Source: Micromonospora sp. ATCC 39149 (GTDB lineage: Bacteria > Actinomycetota > Actinomycetes > Mycobacteriales > Micromonosporaceae). Taken from it: a DNA stretch of 53,155 bases. Under the pieces are notes generated by a model. That model saw only the letters and a program-made list of their open reading frames with translations. It searched no databases and was not told the origin of the DNA. The DNA is taken from assembly GCF_000158815.1 (NCBI RefSeq), contig NZ_GG657738.1:3977677-4030831 (forward strand), given 5' to 3'. A program made the translations under genes and the position numbers. Shown piece by piece: positions 33,919 through 42,869 of the stretch (positions are counted from its first letter, which is position 1; every line of letters begins with the position of its first letter).

Positions 33919-34706
33919 TGGCGGCGGATCCCATCATCGAGGCGGACGGCCTCGGTATCCGGTTCGTCCGCAACCGGCGGCGGCAGTTGCGGCTGCGCGA
34001 GTTCTTCATCCGCCCCGGCGGCCGGTCCGCCGCTGGTACGGGCCAGGCCGCCGGCACGGGGCGGTCGGCCGACGCCGGGCGGTTCTGGCCGCTGCGCGAC
34101 GTGTCGTTCGCCGTCGCGCCCGGCGAGACGGTCGGGGTGGTCGGCCGCAACGGCACCGGCAAGAGCACCCTGCTGCGGCTGATCGCCGGGGTGCTCATCC
34201 CCGACGAGGGGAGCATCCGGGTACGCGGCGACGTGGCCCCGCTGCTGGAACTCTCCGCCGGCTTCTCCAACGACCTGACCGGGCGGGAGAACCTTTACCT
34301 CGTCGGCGGGCTGCACGGTCTGTCGTCGCGCTACCTGCGGAAACATTTTGATGAGATCGTCGCCTTCGCCGGCGAGCAGGTGGAACGGGCCATCGACACG
34401 GCGGTGCGCCACTACTCGTCGGGGATGAAGGTCCGGCTCGGTTTCGCGATCATTTCCCACCTGCCGCACCCGATCCTGCTCATGGACGAGGTGACCGCGG
34501 TCGGGGACGCGGAGTTCCGCGAGAAGTGCTATGCGACGATCGAGCGATTGCTGGGGGAGGGACGCACACTGGTGCTGGTGTCACACAACGAAAAGGATCT
34601 GACCCGGTTCTGCCGTCGGGGGCTCTACCTCGACGCCGGGCGGCTGACCGTCGACGGGACGATCGCCGAGGCGCTCGACGCGTACCACGCCGCGGTCGCA
34701 CGGTGA
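33918..34706 (+). CDS. ABC exporter ATPase (TagH/Wzt type)
   Basis: A 262-residue nucleotide-binding protein. Walker A is GRNGTGKSTLLRL, the signature is HYSSGMKVRLGFAI (YSSGM in place of LSGGQ, normal for this subfamily), Walker B is ILLMDEVTAVGD and the H-loop is LVSHNEKD. An insertion of about 25 Gly/Ala-rich residues (GRSAAGTGQAAGTG) separates the first strands from the P-loop region. No C-terminal carbohydrate-binding extension is present, unlike some Wzt proteins. It overlaps the upstream permease by 1 bp and the downstream gene by 4 bp. Confidence 0.93.
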   Translation: MAADPIIEADGLGIRFVRNRRRQLRLREFFIRPGGRSAAGTGQAAGTGRSADAGRFWPLRDVSFAVAPGETVGVVGRNGTGKSTLLRLIAGVLIPDEGSIRVRGDVAPLLELSAGFSNDLTGRENLYLVGGLHGLSSRYLRKHFDEIVAFAGEQVERAIDTAVRHYSSGMKVRLGFAIISHLPHPILLMDEVTAVGDAEFREKCYATIERLLGEGRTLVLVSHNEKDLTRFCRRGLYLDAGRLTVDGTIAEALDAYHAAVAR

Positions 34707-36781
34707 CCGTCGCGATCGTGCTCGCCGCCGGTGCGCCGGCCGGGAGCCTGCCGACAGGAGCCGGGGCGACGCCCGAGGGGGCGGGGCACGTCGGGGTGAC
34801 GCTCGCCGATCGGCTCGCCGACCAGTGGCACCGGGCCGGGGTGACCCACGTCCGGCGGGCCGCGAACCTGACCGAGCTGGCGACCCTCGTCGACGCGGCC
34901 ACCGGGCCGGTGATCGTCAGCGGGACGGACCTGGTGGCGCACACCGCCGTACTGCGGCACCTGGCCACCAGCCCGGTGGGGCCGACGGTGGCCCTGGTGC
35001 TGACCGACCCGCCGGCCCCCGGTCAGGCCGTGGTCCGTGAGGAACGCGGCCAGGTCGTCGACGCCGGCCCGGACGGGCGGCTCGACGGCGGGCAGACCGG
35101 GGTGTTCGGCGGCGCGCTGCGGGTGGGCCGGGACGACCTGCCCGCGCTGGCCGCCGCCGCGCGGGCCGCTGTGGCGGGCACGCCGATCGCCGGCACGGAT
35201 CCCGCCGCCGTCGCCGGCCCGACGCCGTCCCCCGGGCCCGGCCCGGCCGGGTCCGCCGTGGACCGGCTGTTCACCGGCCTCACCGCGCTGGGCACGCTGA
35301 CCTTCGCCCATCGGGTACGCCTGCTCGTCGCCCACCGGGTCGCCGACCCGGCCGGGTTGGCCGCCGCCGAGGCCGCCCTCGGCGCGGTCGACGAGGACCG
35401 GGCCGAGCTGCGGCTGTCGGTGAAGGAGAAGGACGACTTCTTCACCACGTTCTTCGTCAGCACCTGGTCGCCGTACGTGACGAAGGCGTCGGCGAAGCTC
35501 GGCCTGACCCCGACCGGGGTCACCGCGATCTCGGTGCTCTTCGCGGCGGTCGCGGCGGTGCTGTTCGGCGTCGGCGGCCGGTCGGCGCTGGTCGCCGGCG
35601 CGGTGCTGCTCTACCTCGGCTTCGTGCTGGACTGCGTCGACGGGCAGCTCGCCCGCTACACCCGGCACTTCAGCGCGTGGGGCGGCTGGCTGGACACCAT
35701 GGCCGACCGGGCCAAGGAGTACCTGGTCTATGCCGGCCTCGGCTACGGGGCGACGGCCGCCGGGTTCCGGTACGGCTGGGCGCTGGCCGTCGCCGCGATG
35801 ACGTTGCAGACCGTCCGGCACATGACGGACACCTGGTACGGGGTGCTGCACGACGAGGCGGCCCGCCGGCCGAAGACGGTCGGCGGTGCAAGTGGCGGGG
35901 GTGGCGGGATCGGCGACCGGCTCAACGCCGCGTCGACCCGGGTGCAGGCGGACACGGGTTCGCTGTCGTACTGGCTCAAGCGCACGGTGGTGTTCCCGAT
36001 CGGGGAGCGGTGGGCGCTGATCGCACTGACCGTTGCGCTGTTCGGCCCGCTGGTCAGCCTCGTCGCGGTCCTGACCTGGGGGGTGTTGGCGTTCGCGTAC
36101 ACGGGTGCGCTGCGTACCCTGCGGGCCCGCTGGATGTGGGTGCCGGTGCTGGACACGGTCGACGCCACCCTGCACCGCGACGACGGGCCGATCGCGGCCC
36201 GGTTCCCGGTGCTGCGGCCGATGGGGCCGCTGACCCTCGCCGTGCTCGGGGCGCTCGGCCCGGCGGCGCTGCTGGTCGCGGCGGGCCTGCGGGTGCGTAC
36301 CGGCGGCGAGGCGGGCGGGCTGGCCTGGGCGGTGCCGGTGGCGCTGCTGGTGCTGCTGGTCGCCGCGCTCGGGGCGGGGGCGGCGCACAACGGCCCGCTG
36401 GACTGGCTGGTGCCGGCGGCGCTGCGGGCCGGGGAGTACCTGTTCGCCATCGCCGCCGGCGTGGTCGGCGGGGCCCCGGCGTGGGTGGTCTTCGGGTACG
36501 TCTTCGTGCTCACCCTGCAGCACTACGACCTGACCGCCCGGCTGGAGAAGCGGCAGGCGGCCCCGCCGTTGCACGGTGCCACGCTGGGCTGGGAGGGGCG
36601 CTCGGCGGTGCTGGCGGTCGCGGCTTTCGCCGGATTCGTGGGGTTCGCCATGGCTACACTCGGTGCGTACCTGCTCGTGGTTTTCGTCGGGAGTGTGGTC
36701 CTGGCCTGGGTCGTCCTGCCCGCCCGCGCCCGGCGGGCCGTGGGTGTCCCGACGGGTGGAGAGGTCCGCCAGCCGGGCTGA
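34703..36781 (+). CDS. CDP-alcohol phosphatidyltransferase-domain membrane protein
   Basis: A 692-residue protein. The N-terminal about 230 residues are Ala/Gly/Pro-rich and resemble a degraded nucleotidyltransferase-like fold (VAIVLAAGAPAGS, PVIVSGTDLV). Residues about 235-460 carry a CDP-alcohol phosphotransferase: DCVDGQLARYTRHFSAWGG, then WLDTMADRAKEY, with the D-x2-D-G-x2-A-R-x8-G-x3-D-x3-D catalytic pattern complete. The C-terminal half has further membrane helices. Such enzymes attach an alcohol phosphate to a lipid or polyol acceptor. The GTG overlaps the ABC ATPase's stop by 4 bp. It suits synthesis of a phosphodiester-linked wall polymer. Confidence 0.9.
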   Translation: MTVAIVLAAGAPAGSLPTGAGATPEGAGHVGVTLADRLADQWHRAGVTHVRRAANLTELATLVDAATGPVIVSGTDLVAHTAVLRHLATSPVGPTVALVLTDPPAPGQAVVREERGQVVDAGPDGRLDGGQTGVFGGALRVGRDDLPALAAAARAAVAGTPIAGTDPAAVAGPTPSPGPGPAGSAVDRLFTGLTALGTLTFAHRVRLLVAHRVADPAGLAAAEAALGAVDEDRAELRLSVKEKDDFFTTFFVSTWSPYVTKASAKLGLTPTGVTAISVLFAAVAAVLFGVGGRSALVAGAVLLYLGFVLDCVDGQLARYTRHFSAWGGWLDTMADRAKEYLVYAGLGYGATAAGFRYGWALAVAAMTLQTVRHMTDTWYGVLHDEAARRPKTVGGASGGGGGIGDRLNAASTRVQADTGSLSYWLKRTVVFPIGERWALIALTVALFGPLVSLVAVLTWGVLAFAYTGALRTLRARWMWVPVLDTVDATLHRDDGPIAARFPVLRPMGPLTLAVLGALGPAALLVAAGLRVRTGGEAGGLAWAVPVALLVLLVAALGAGAAHNGPLDWLVPAALRAGEYLFAIAAGVVGGAPAWVVFGYVFVLTLQHYDLTARLEKRQAAPPLHGATLGWEGRSAVLAVAAFAGFVGFAMATLGAYLLVVFVGSVVLAWVVLPARARRAVGVPTGGEVRQPG

Positions 36782-36797
36782 CGTGAGGGGCCGGCCG

Positions 36798-39003
36798 ATG
36801 ACGCTGATCAGCTTCGTCGTACCGGCCTACCGGGTGCAGGCGTACCTGAGCGAGTGCCTCGACTCGATCCTCGGCCAGCCGTTCGACGACGTCGAGATCA
36901 TCGGCGTCGACGACCACTCGCCGGACGGCGGCGGTGACATCCTCGCCGACTACGCCGCCCGGGACCACCGGGTCCACGCGGTCCGGCTCGACGACAACGT
37001 CGGCCTCGGTCCGGCCCGCAACGTCGGGCTGGACCGGGCCGGCGGCGAGTACGTCTGGTTCGTCGACGGCGACGACTGGCTGGCCCCGGACTGCCTCGCC
37101 GAGGTGGCCGCCCGGCTGCGCCGGACCCGCCCGGACGTGCTGCTCGTCGACCACGTGCGGGTGCGCTGGGACGGCCGGGTCACCCGCAGCGCGATGGCCG
37201 AGGTCTTCCCGGCCCCGCCCGGCGAGGAGACGTTCCGGCTGCGCGAGCGGCCGGAGGCGCTGCGGCTGCTGCACACCGCCTGGAACCGGCTGGTCCGGCG
37301 GGAGTTCCTGGTCGACCTCGGGCTGCGCTTCGAACCCGGCTGGTACGAGGACGTCGCGTTCAGCTACCCGGTGTTGATGGCCGCCGAGCGGATCGGGGTG
37401 CTCGACCGGGTCTGCCTCAACTACCGGCAGCGCCGGGCCGGGGCGATCACCCGTACCCGGGGGGACCGGCACTTCGAGGTCTTCGAGCAGTGGCACCGGG
37501 TGTTCCGGTGGATGGACGAGCGGATTCCGGCCGTCGACGGACTGCGGCCGGCGGTCTTCGAGCGGATGATCTGGCACTACCTGACCGTCCTCGGCAACGG
37601 CGAGCGGATCGCCCCCGAGCTGCGGCCGGCCTTCTTCGACCGGATCACCGCCGACTACGTCCGCTGGCTGCCGCCCGGCGGCTACCCGGCCCCGCCCGGC
37701 GTGGAGGGGCTCAAGCACCGGCTGGTCGCCGCCGGCCGGTGGCGGACGTTCAGTGCGCTGCGGGCCGCCAACCAGGCCCGACAGGCCGCCGCCCGACAGG
37801 TCCGCCGGGGCAGGCCCGTTGCCCGTCGGGCTGCCCGGCTGGGCCGCGACGCCGTGCTACGCGAGTACTACCTGGCGGAGCTGCGCCGTCCGCTCGACCG
37901 GCACCTCGCCGTCTACGCCGCCTACTGGTACCGGGGGTACGCCTGCAACCCGGCCGCAATCTACGAGGCGGCCCGCCGGCTGGCGCCGCAGGTGCGCGGG
38001 GTGTGGATCGTCCGGCGGGACCGGGTCGAGTCCCTGCCGCCCGGGGTGGAGTACGTCGTCGCCGGCAGCCGCGAGTACCACCGGGTGCTGGCCAGGGCGT
38101 CGTCCTGGCTTGGTCCAACAACCGGTGAACTTCCCCGACTTCGTCCGCAAGCGCCCTGGCGCGGTGCACGTGCAGACCCACCACGGCACCCCGTGAAAGT
38201 GATGGGGCTGGACCAGCAGCGGTACCCGGGTCGGCGCGGTCGGGATGGACTTCGCGAAGCTGCTGCGCCGGGTGGACCGCTGGGACTACAGCATCTCGGC
38301 GAACAGCTTCTCCACCCAGATGTGGGAGCGGGCGTACCCGGCCGCGTACACCACTTTGGAGGTGGGCTACCCGCGCAACGACCGGCTGGTCACCGCGACC
38401 TCCACCGAGGTACGCGAGGTGCGCGCCCGGCTCGGCCTGGCCCCCGACGACCGGGTCGTGCTGTACGCGCCGACGCACCGCGAGCACCTGCCCGGGTACC
38501 GGCCGCCGTTCGACCCGGAGCTGCTGTGCGACGCGCTCGGCCCCACCGGCCGGCTGCTGGTGCGCAGTCACTACTTCGCCGACCGCGATCGGCGGCGAGC
38601 CCCCGCCCCCGACCCCGGGCCGGGCTCCGGCCGGGCGCGGGTGCTCGACGTCAGCGACCACGACCGGGTGGAGGACCTCTACCTCGCCGCCGACGTGCTG
38701 GTCACCGACTACTCGTCGGCGATGTTCGACTACGCCGTGCTGGACCGGCCGATCGTGGTCTACGCGCCGGACTGGGAGGCGTACCGGTTGGCCCGGGGCG
38801 TCTACCTCGACCTGCTCGCCGAGCCGCCCGGCGCGGTGACGACCAGCTTCCCCGGCCTGCTCGACCTGTTCCGCTCCGGCGCGGTCGATGCCGACCCCGC
38901 GACCACGGCCCGCCGCCGGTTCCGAAACCGGTTCTGCGCCTTGGACGACGGGCACGCGGCGGAGCGTGTCGTCCGCCGGGTGTTTTTCGGGGAATCGAAC
39001 TGA
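36798..39003 (+). pseudogene. GT2-TagF glycosyl/glycerophosphotransferase with clustered frameshifts
   Basis: Two domains. Residues 1-330: GT-A family 2 transferase (FVVPAYRVQAYLSECLDSIL, DDHSPDGGGDI, FVDGDDW), ATG 36798 behind GAGGGG. Then a TagF-like CDP-glycerol glycerophosphotransferase in pieces: RDRVESLPPGVEYVVAGSREYHRVLARASSWL in the start frame, NFPDFVRKRPGAVHVQTHHGTP in a second frame ending in a stop near 38195, and MDFAKLLRRVDRWDYSISANS through VTDYSSAMFDYAVLDRP to 39003. Between 38100 and 38260 several 1-2 nt differences from the expected sequence break the frame. Because the remaining coding sequence is well preserved, this is either a very recent mutation or a local sequence error; if real, the TagF half is lost. 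Confidence 0.82.
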
Positions 39004-39006
39004 AAC

Positions 39007-39077
39007 AAGGATCATGTAATAGGTCTGTCACGAGCCGAACATGGCACGTTTACCCGATGCGCGGCGTCCATGATCCT
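39007..39077. promoter_or_regulatory. 9-bp inverted repeat in the MsiK-like upstream region
   Basis: AGGATCATG (39007-39015) and CATGATCCT (39069-39077) are inverted and 53 bp apart, in the 119-bp gap before the ABC ATPase gene. Possibly an operator pair or mRNA stem; significance uncertain. Confidence 0.3.
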
Positions 39078-39122
39078 GGTCACATTCATTCGGGGTTCAA
39101 CCGAGGAGCTGGGGAGGAGACG

Positions 39123-40436
39123 GTGACAACCGTCGCGCTCAAGGATGTGACCAAGGTTTTCCAGGATGGGACGGTAGCCGTCGACAGAATCAATTTGGAT
39201 GTAAACGGCGGGGAGTTCATGGTGCTGCTCGGCCCGTCGGGTTGTGGAAAGTCGACGGTGCTGCGGATGGTCGCGGGGCTGGAGGACCCGACCGCGGGCG
39301 CGGTGCTGCTCGACGGCGAGCTGGCCAACGACCTGTCGCCCCGGGACCGGAAGGTCGCCATGGTCTTCCAGGACTTTGCTCTCTACCCGCACATGACGGT
39401 GGGCGACAATATCGCCTTTCCCCTGCGGCTGGCTAAGGTCGACCCGTTGCCACGCGGGGAACGGGTCGCCGACGTGGCCAGCGCGCTGGGCATCGGCGAC
39501 GTGCTGGGCCGCAAGCCCAGCCAGCTTTCCGGCGGGCAGCGCCAGCGGGTCGCCATGGGCCGGGCCATCGTCCGCCGGCCGGGCCTCTTCCTGATGGACG
39601 AGCCCCTGTCGAACCTCGACAGCGGGCTGCGGGCGGAGCTGCGGGCGGAGATCTCCGGCCTCACCCGCGAGCTGGGCGTCACCACCATCTACGTCACCCA
39701 CGACCAGGCCGAGGCGCTGACCATGGCCGACCGGGTGGCCATCATGCGCAAGGGCGTCCTCCAGGACGTCGGCACCCCGACCCAGGTGTACGGGCGTCCG
39801 GCCACCCTCTACGTCGCCGCGTTCCTCGGCAGCCCGAGAATGAACCTGCTGGAGGCGTCGGTCTATGTTCACCTCGACCGGTACGTCGCGCTGAACCTGG
39901 GCGACCAGTCGCTCTATTTGCCCTGGGACGACATCCGCAGCCGGGTCGTCGCGCACTACCACGGCGAGCGGATCGTGGTCGGGATGCGGGCCGAGGCGCT
40001 CACCCCGGTCGCCCCGGACACCCCCGGGCACGTCCTCCAGGGCCGGATCCGCTATCTGGAGCACCACGGCCACGAGTCGCTGGCCTTCCTCGACATCGGC
40101 GCCACCGCGATCGTCGTCGACGAGATGAGCGGCCCGGCGGAGGGTGCCGGCGGCGGCCAGCGCGGCCTGCGCCGGTTCGGGCAGGTCATGCAGCGGTTCA
40201 CCGGCCGGTCCGGGGACGCCGAGGAGGCGTCGACCGAGCAGGCGCAGGGCGGCAACAACCGGAACAGCGTGCTCAACGACCCGGGCCGGCACCACCGCCG
40301 CCCTGCCGAGTTGGCGGTACGGCTCGCCCCGTACCCGGCGGTCAGCTCCGGGCACCCGCTGGCCGTCTCCGTACGCATGGACGCCCTGCACTTCTTCGAC
40401 GAGCGCGGCGACCGGATCGACGTGGGCTGGCGTTGA
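39123..40436 (+). CDS. Orphan ABC sugar-importer ATPase (UgpC/MsiK-like)
   Basis: A 437-residue ATPase of the carbohydrate importer type. VALKDVTKVFQDGTVAV opens the domain; GPSGCGKSTVLRMVAG is Walker A, LSGGQRQRVAMGRAIV the signature, LFLMDEPLSNLD Walker B and VTHDQAEALTMADR the H-loop. The C-terminal TOBE/regulatory domain (about 240-437) is longer than usual because of an insertion at about 340-390 (QRGLRRFGQVMQRFTGRSG). No permease or binding protein is adjacent, as with MsiK, which energises several sugar importers. GTG 39123 has GGGGAGGAG upstream. Confidence 0.9.
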   Translation: MTTVALKDVTKVFQDGTVAVDRINLDVNGGEFMVLLGPSGCGKSTVLRMVAGLEDPTAGAVLLDGELANDLSPRDRKVAMVFQDFALYPHMTVGDNIAFPLRLAKVDPLPRGERVADVASALGIGDVLGRKPSQLSGGQRQRVAMGRAIVRRPGLFLMDEPLSNLDSGLRAELRAEISGLTRELGVTTIYVTHDQAEALTMADRVAIMRKGVLQDVGTPTQVYGRPATLYVAAFLGSPRMNLLEASVYVHLDRYVALNLGDQSLYLPWDDIRSRVVAHYHGERIVVGMRAEALTPVAPDTPGHVLQGRIRYLEHHGHESLAFLDIGATAIVVDEMSGPAEGAGGGQRGLRRFGQVMQRFTGRSGDAEEASTEQAQGGNNRNSVLNDPGRHHRRPAELAVRLAPYPAVSSGHPLAVSVRMDALHFFDERGDRIDVGWR

Positions 40437-40550
40437 GCGGAGCGGTCCGGTTCGGTTTTGATCCGGAGCGGGGGTGGCGGGCGGGCCGGTCGGTGCCCTA
40501 CGGTCAGCGGACCTCGTCCACTGAGCACAGTGTGAGAAAGGGGTCAGCCC

Positions 40551-41573
40551 GTGTCGGGTGACCGTCCGAGCCCGCTCGTCATCGAGCGTATCCTGCGCGA
40601 CCGGCAGGGGGTCTGGCAGCAGATCGTGGCCGATCGCGACCTCAACGGCCTCACGCTGCGCATGTTGGCCAGCTCGGGCATCGCCCTGGCCTGCTACGGC
40701 GCGGTGCTGGGCTCGTTCCACAGCGTGTTGATGGCGCTGACGTCGGCGGTGAAGCTGCCTCTGCTGTTCCTGGTCACCCTCACCATCTGCCTGCCCACGC
40801 TCTACCTGTTCAACCTGGTGTTCGGGGCGCGGCTGTCGGTGCGGCAGTCGCTGGCGCTGGTGATGGTGGCGATCACCGTCACCTCGATGCTGGCTGTGGC
40901 GTTCGCGCCGATCAGCCTGTTCTTCCTGATCACCGCCCCGGACTACGGCTTCTTCAAGCTGCTCAACGTCGCCATCCTGACGCTGAGTGCGGTGGTCGGG
41001 CTGCGTTTCCTGACCGGCGGGATGCAGGTGCTCAACGCCCACGGCCTGCTGGCCCCGGCCGCTGCCCCGGCTTCCCCGGCGGCTGCCCCCGCTGTTCCGG
41101 CCGTCCCCGCTGTTCCGGCCCAGGCGGTGCCGGCGACCGTCGGTCAGCCGGCCGCCGAGCCGGTAGCGGTGGGCGCGAACGGCGCGAGTGCCGTCGCGGT
41201 CACGACGACTGCGGTGACCGCGCCGTCGGACCCGGTCGCGACGACAGCCCCCGCTGCCCCCGGGCCTGTTGGCCTGCCCGCCGTGGGCGCTGTCCCGCCG
41301 GCCGGGCCGGGCCTGCTGCCGCCCGGGTACCCGGCACCGCAGTACCGCCAGTGGCCGGACCAGGCGGCCCGCCGCACCGCACCCGAGGCGCAGCGCCCGG
41401 CCAGCATGACCCTGCTGTACGTGTGGATCCTGCTGTTCGGTTTCGTCGGCACCCAGCTCGCCTGGACGCTGCGCCCGTTCTTCGGCAGCCCCGGGGAGGG
41501 CTTCGCGCTGTTCCGTAGCATCGAGGGCAACTTCTACGCCGAGATAGTTCGCACCATCGGCAGCCTCTTCTGA
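40551..41573 (+). CDS. Multi-helix membrane protein with Ala/Pro-rich linker
   Basis: A 340-residue membrane protein. Four or five hydrophobic segments lie between residues 40 and 165 (SSGIALACYGAVLGSFHSVLM, LPLLFLVTLTICLPTLYLFNLVF, SLALVMVAITVTSMLAVAFAPISLFFL, ILTLSAVVGLRFL). A long low-complexity Ala/Pro/Val linker (about 168-280) follows, then one more helix (SMTLLYVWILLFGFVGTQLAW) and FFGSPGEGFALFRSIEGNFYAEI. The arrangement is found in actinobacterial YIP1-like or so-called WH2-domain proteins; function unknown. GTG 40551 follows GAAAGGGG, about 10 nt upstream. Confidence 0.8.
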   Translation: MSGDRPSPLVIERILRDRQGVWQQIVADRDLNGLTLRMLASSGIALACYGAVLGSFHSVLMALTSAVKLPLLFLVTLTICLPTLYLFNLVFGARLSVRQSLALVMVAITVTSMLAVAFAPISLFFLITAPDYGFFKLLNVAILTLSAVVGLRFLTGGMQVLNAHGLLAPAAAPASPAAAPAVPAVPAVPAQAVPATVGQPAAEPVAVGANGASAVAVTTTAVTAPSDPVATTAPAAPGPVGLPAVGAVPPAGPGLLPPGYPAPQYRQWPDQAARRTAPEAQRPASMTLLYVWILLFGFVGTQLAWTLRPFFGSPGEGFALFRSIEGNFYAEIVRTIGSLF

Positions 41574-41725
41574 CGCCCGTCCGGTAGACCCGCGCGACGG
41601 GCGGCGCAGCTCGCCTGAATTCACCGTGCGTCTGGTCGCTTTCCATGACTTCTGCGGGAGCTGTCCACGGCCTTCGGTCGACATCGACCTTCGCCGTGAT
41701 CTTCTGACCTCGTCCGCCATCCCAC

Positions 41726-41854
41726 GCCCCTTTGCTCTGCACTCATATCCGCGACACCCGACTGAGCTGGGCATTTGCGCTATCGCTTGATCGCTGGGGT
41801 CTGCTGGCCCATTGCTGCGTGGCCGTCGTGGATGTGGGTGCAGAGCAAAGGGCG
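41726..41854. repeat. 129-bp element with 25-bp terminal inverted repeats
   Basis: GCCCCTTTGCTCTGCACTCA and five more bases (41726-41750) match the reverse complement of 41830-41854 at about 21 of 25 positions. A partial further copy of the right arm lies at 41868-41883. It encodes nothing obvious and looks like a small inverted-repeat element. The rest of 41574-41902 contains no supported gene. Confidence 0.65.
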
Positions 41855-41902
41855 ATGGGGGGCCGGGTGGAGCAAAGGGCCGCTGAGGCACGCGAAGCGT
41901 TT

Positions 41903-42226
41903 TCAGGGCGGTTCCCCAGGTCGTCGCCGTTCAGGGTCGGCCGAGAGCGCGGACGACGGGACCCACGACTTCGGCAGCGCCGACCGGCCCCCCTGCGCGA
42001 CCATCCGAGCCTCGGCGGCGCTGAACAGGCGACCGGCTTCGGCGGAGGTGCCGCTGGCCGGTGGCCCCGTACGCGTCGGCTCGGTGGTCGCCGCCGGGCC
42101 GGCGGGGGCGGTCGGGGCGACGCCGGGGACCGGCGAAGCGGGTGGCGCGGTGACGTTACCGCTGCCGGCCGGCGGGACGGACGGGCCGGCGGTGAAAGTG
42201 TCCGATGAAGATCCGACTTGAACCAT
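41903..42226 (-). CDS. Small Ala/Pro/Thr-rich hypothetical protein
   Basis: A 107-codon frame with strong G/C third positions throughout, starting MVQVGSSSDTFTAGP and containing an Ala/Pro/Thr-rich middle and AEAGRLFSAAEARMVAQGG. It has no signal peptide. ATG 42226 lacks a ribosome-binding site but has a -10-like TACTCT on the reverse strand about 16 nt upstream, so a leaderless message is possible. It is divergent from the thioesterase gene with only 26 bp between start codons. I do not recognise a family; it could also be a spurious low-complexity frame. Confidence 0.45.
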   Translation of the reverse strand: MVQVGSSSDTFTAGPSVPPAGSGNVTAPPASPVPGVAPTAPAGPAATTEPTRTGPPASGTSAEAGRLFSAAEARMVAQGGRSALPKSWVPSSALSADPERRRPGEPP

Positions 42227-42252
42227 AAGTTACCGGAGAGTAGCGTGCGGGT

Positions 42253-42720
42253 GTGACCATTGACTCGCGCCAGGTCGCCGCCGGCATGCTGGAGGCGGTG
42301 CCGTTCGCCCGGACGCTCGGTGTCGAATTCGTGGAGGTGGCCCCCGAGGCCGAGGGCGGGGTGCGCGCCGTGGTCCGGCTGCCCGACTCGCCGGCCACCC
42401 ACAACCACGTCGGCGGTCCGCACGCCGGCGCGATGTTCACCCTCGGCGAGACCGCCTCCGGTGCGGTGGTGCTGGCCGCGTTCGGGCAGTTCCTCGACCG
42501 AGCGGTGCCGCTGGCGGTGCGGGCCCAGATCGCGTACCGGAAGCTGGCGATGGGGCCGGTGCTGGCCACCGCGCGGCTCGGCCGGCCGGTGCCCGAAGTG
42601 GTCGCGGAGCTGGACGCCGGCCAGCGGCCCGAGTTCCCGGTCGAGATCGAAATCGGCACCGAGGACGGCACACCGACCTCGGCGATGACGGTCGTCTGGA
42701 CGCTGCGCCCCCACCGCTGA
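42253..42720 (+). CDS. Hotdog-fold thioesterase-like protein (DUF4442)
   Basis: A 155-residue hotdog-fold protein of the PaaI/DUF4442 type. PFARTLGVEFVEVAP is the first strand-helix pair; NHVGGPHAGAMFTLGETASGAV matches the hotdog helix with the NHxGxxHxG pattern found in thioesterases; RAQIAYRKLAMGPV and SAMTVVWTLRP complete the fold. Substrates are acyl-CoA or acyl-carrier thioesters in the family, not defined here. The GTG at 42253 has only a weak GGAGAG 18 nt upstream. Followed by a dispersed repeat and the HAD gene. Confidence 0.85.
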   Translation: MTIDSRQVAAGMLEAVPFARTLGVEFVEVAPEAEGGVRAVVRLPDSPATHNHVGGPHAGAMFTLGETASGAVVLAAFGQFLDRAVPLAVRAQIAYRKLAMGPVLATARLGRPVPEVVAELDAGQRPEFPVEIEIGTEDGTPTSAMTVVWTLRPHR

Positions 42721-42783
42721 GCCACTCCAACCGCCGATCCCCCTCGCCTCGTCGCCGCGCGCCTGGCGTGGGTGAGAGGGGTG

Positions 42784-42822
42784 ACCTTCTATACCGTAGG
42801 CGTTAATAGGGGGCCCTTCCTT
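42784..42822 (-). repeat. Dispersed GGGGCCCC/GTTAAC hairpin repeat, degraded copy 3
   Basis: An inverted, truncated copy of the 6166-6217 element: the AAGGAAGGGCCCC arm, TTAACGCCTACGGTATAGAAG are present on the reverse strand, but the distal GGGGCCCC arm is lost. Confidence 0.7.
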
Positions 42823-42869
42823 CTCGGCAATCGGGTTTGGCGGGTTCGGGGGGTGGATAGATTCGAACC

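Noticed and set aside
36798..40436. A single very long open frame reading from the GT2 gene into the ABC ATPase gene
   Set aside because: The GT2-TagF gene and ATPase happen to share a frame after a frameshift; the intervening Arg/Pro-rich sequence is an out-of-frame reading of TagF.
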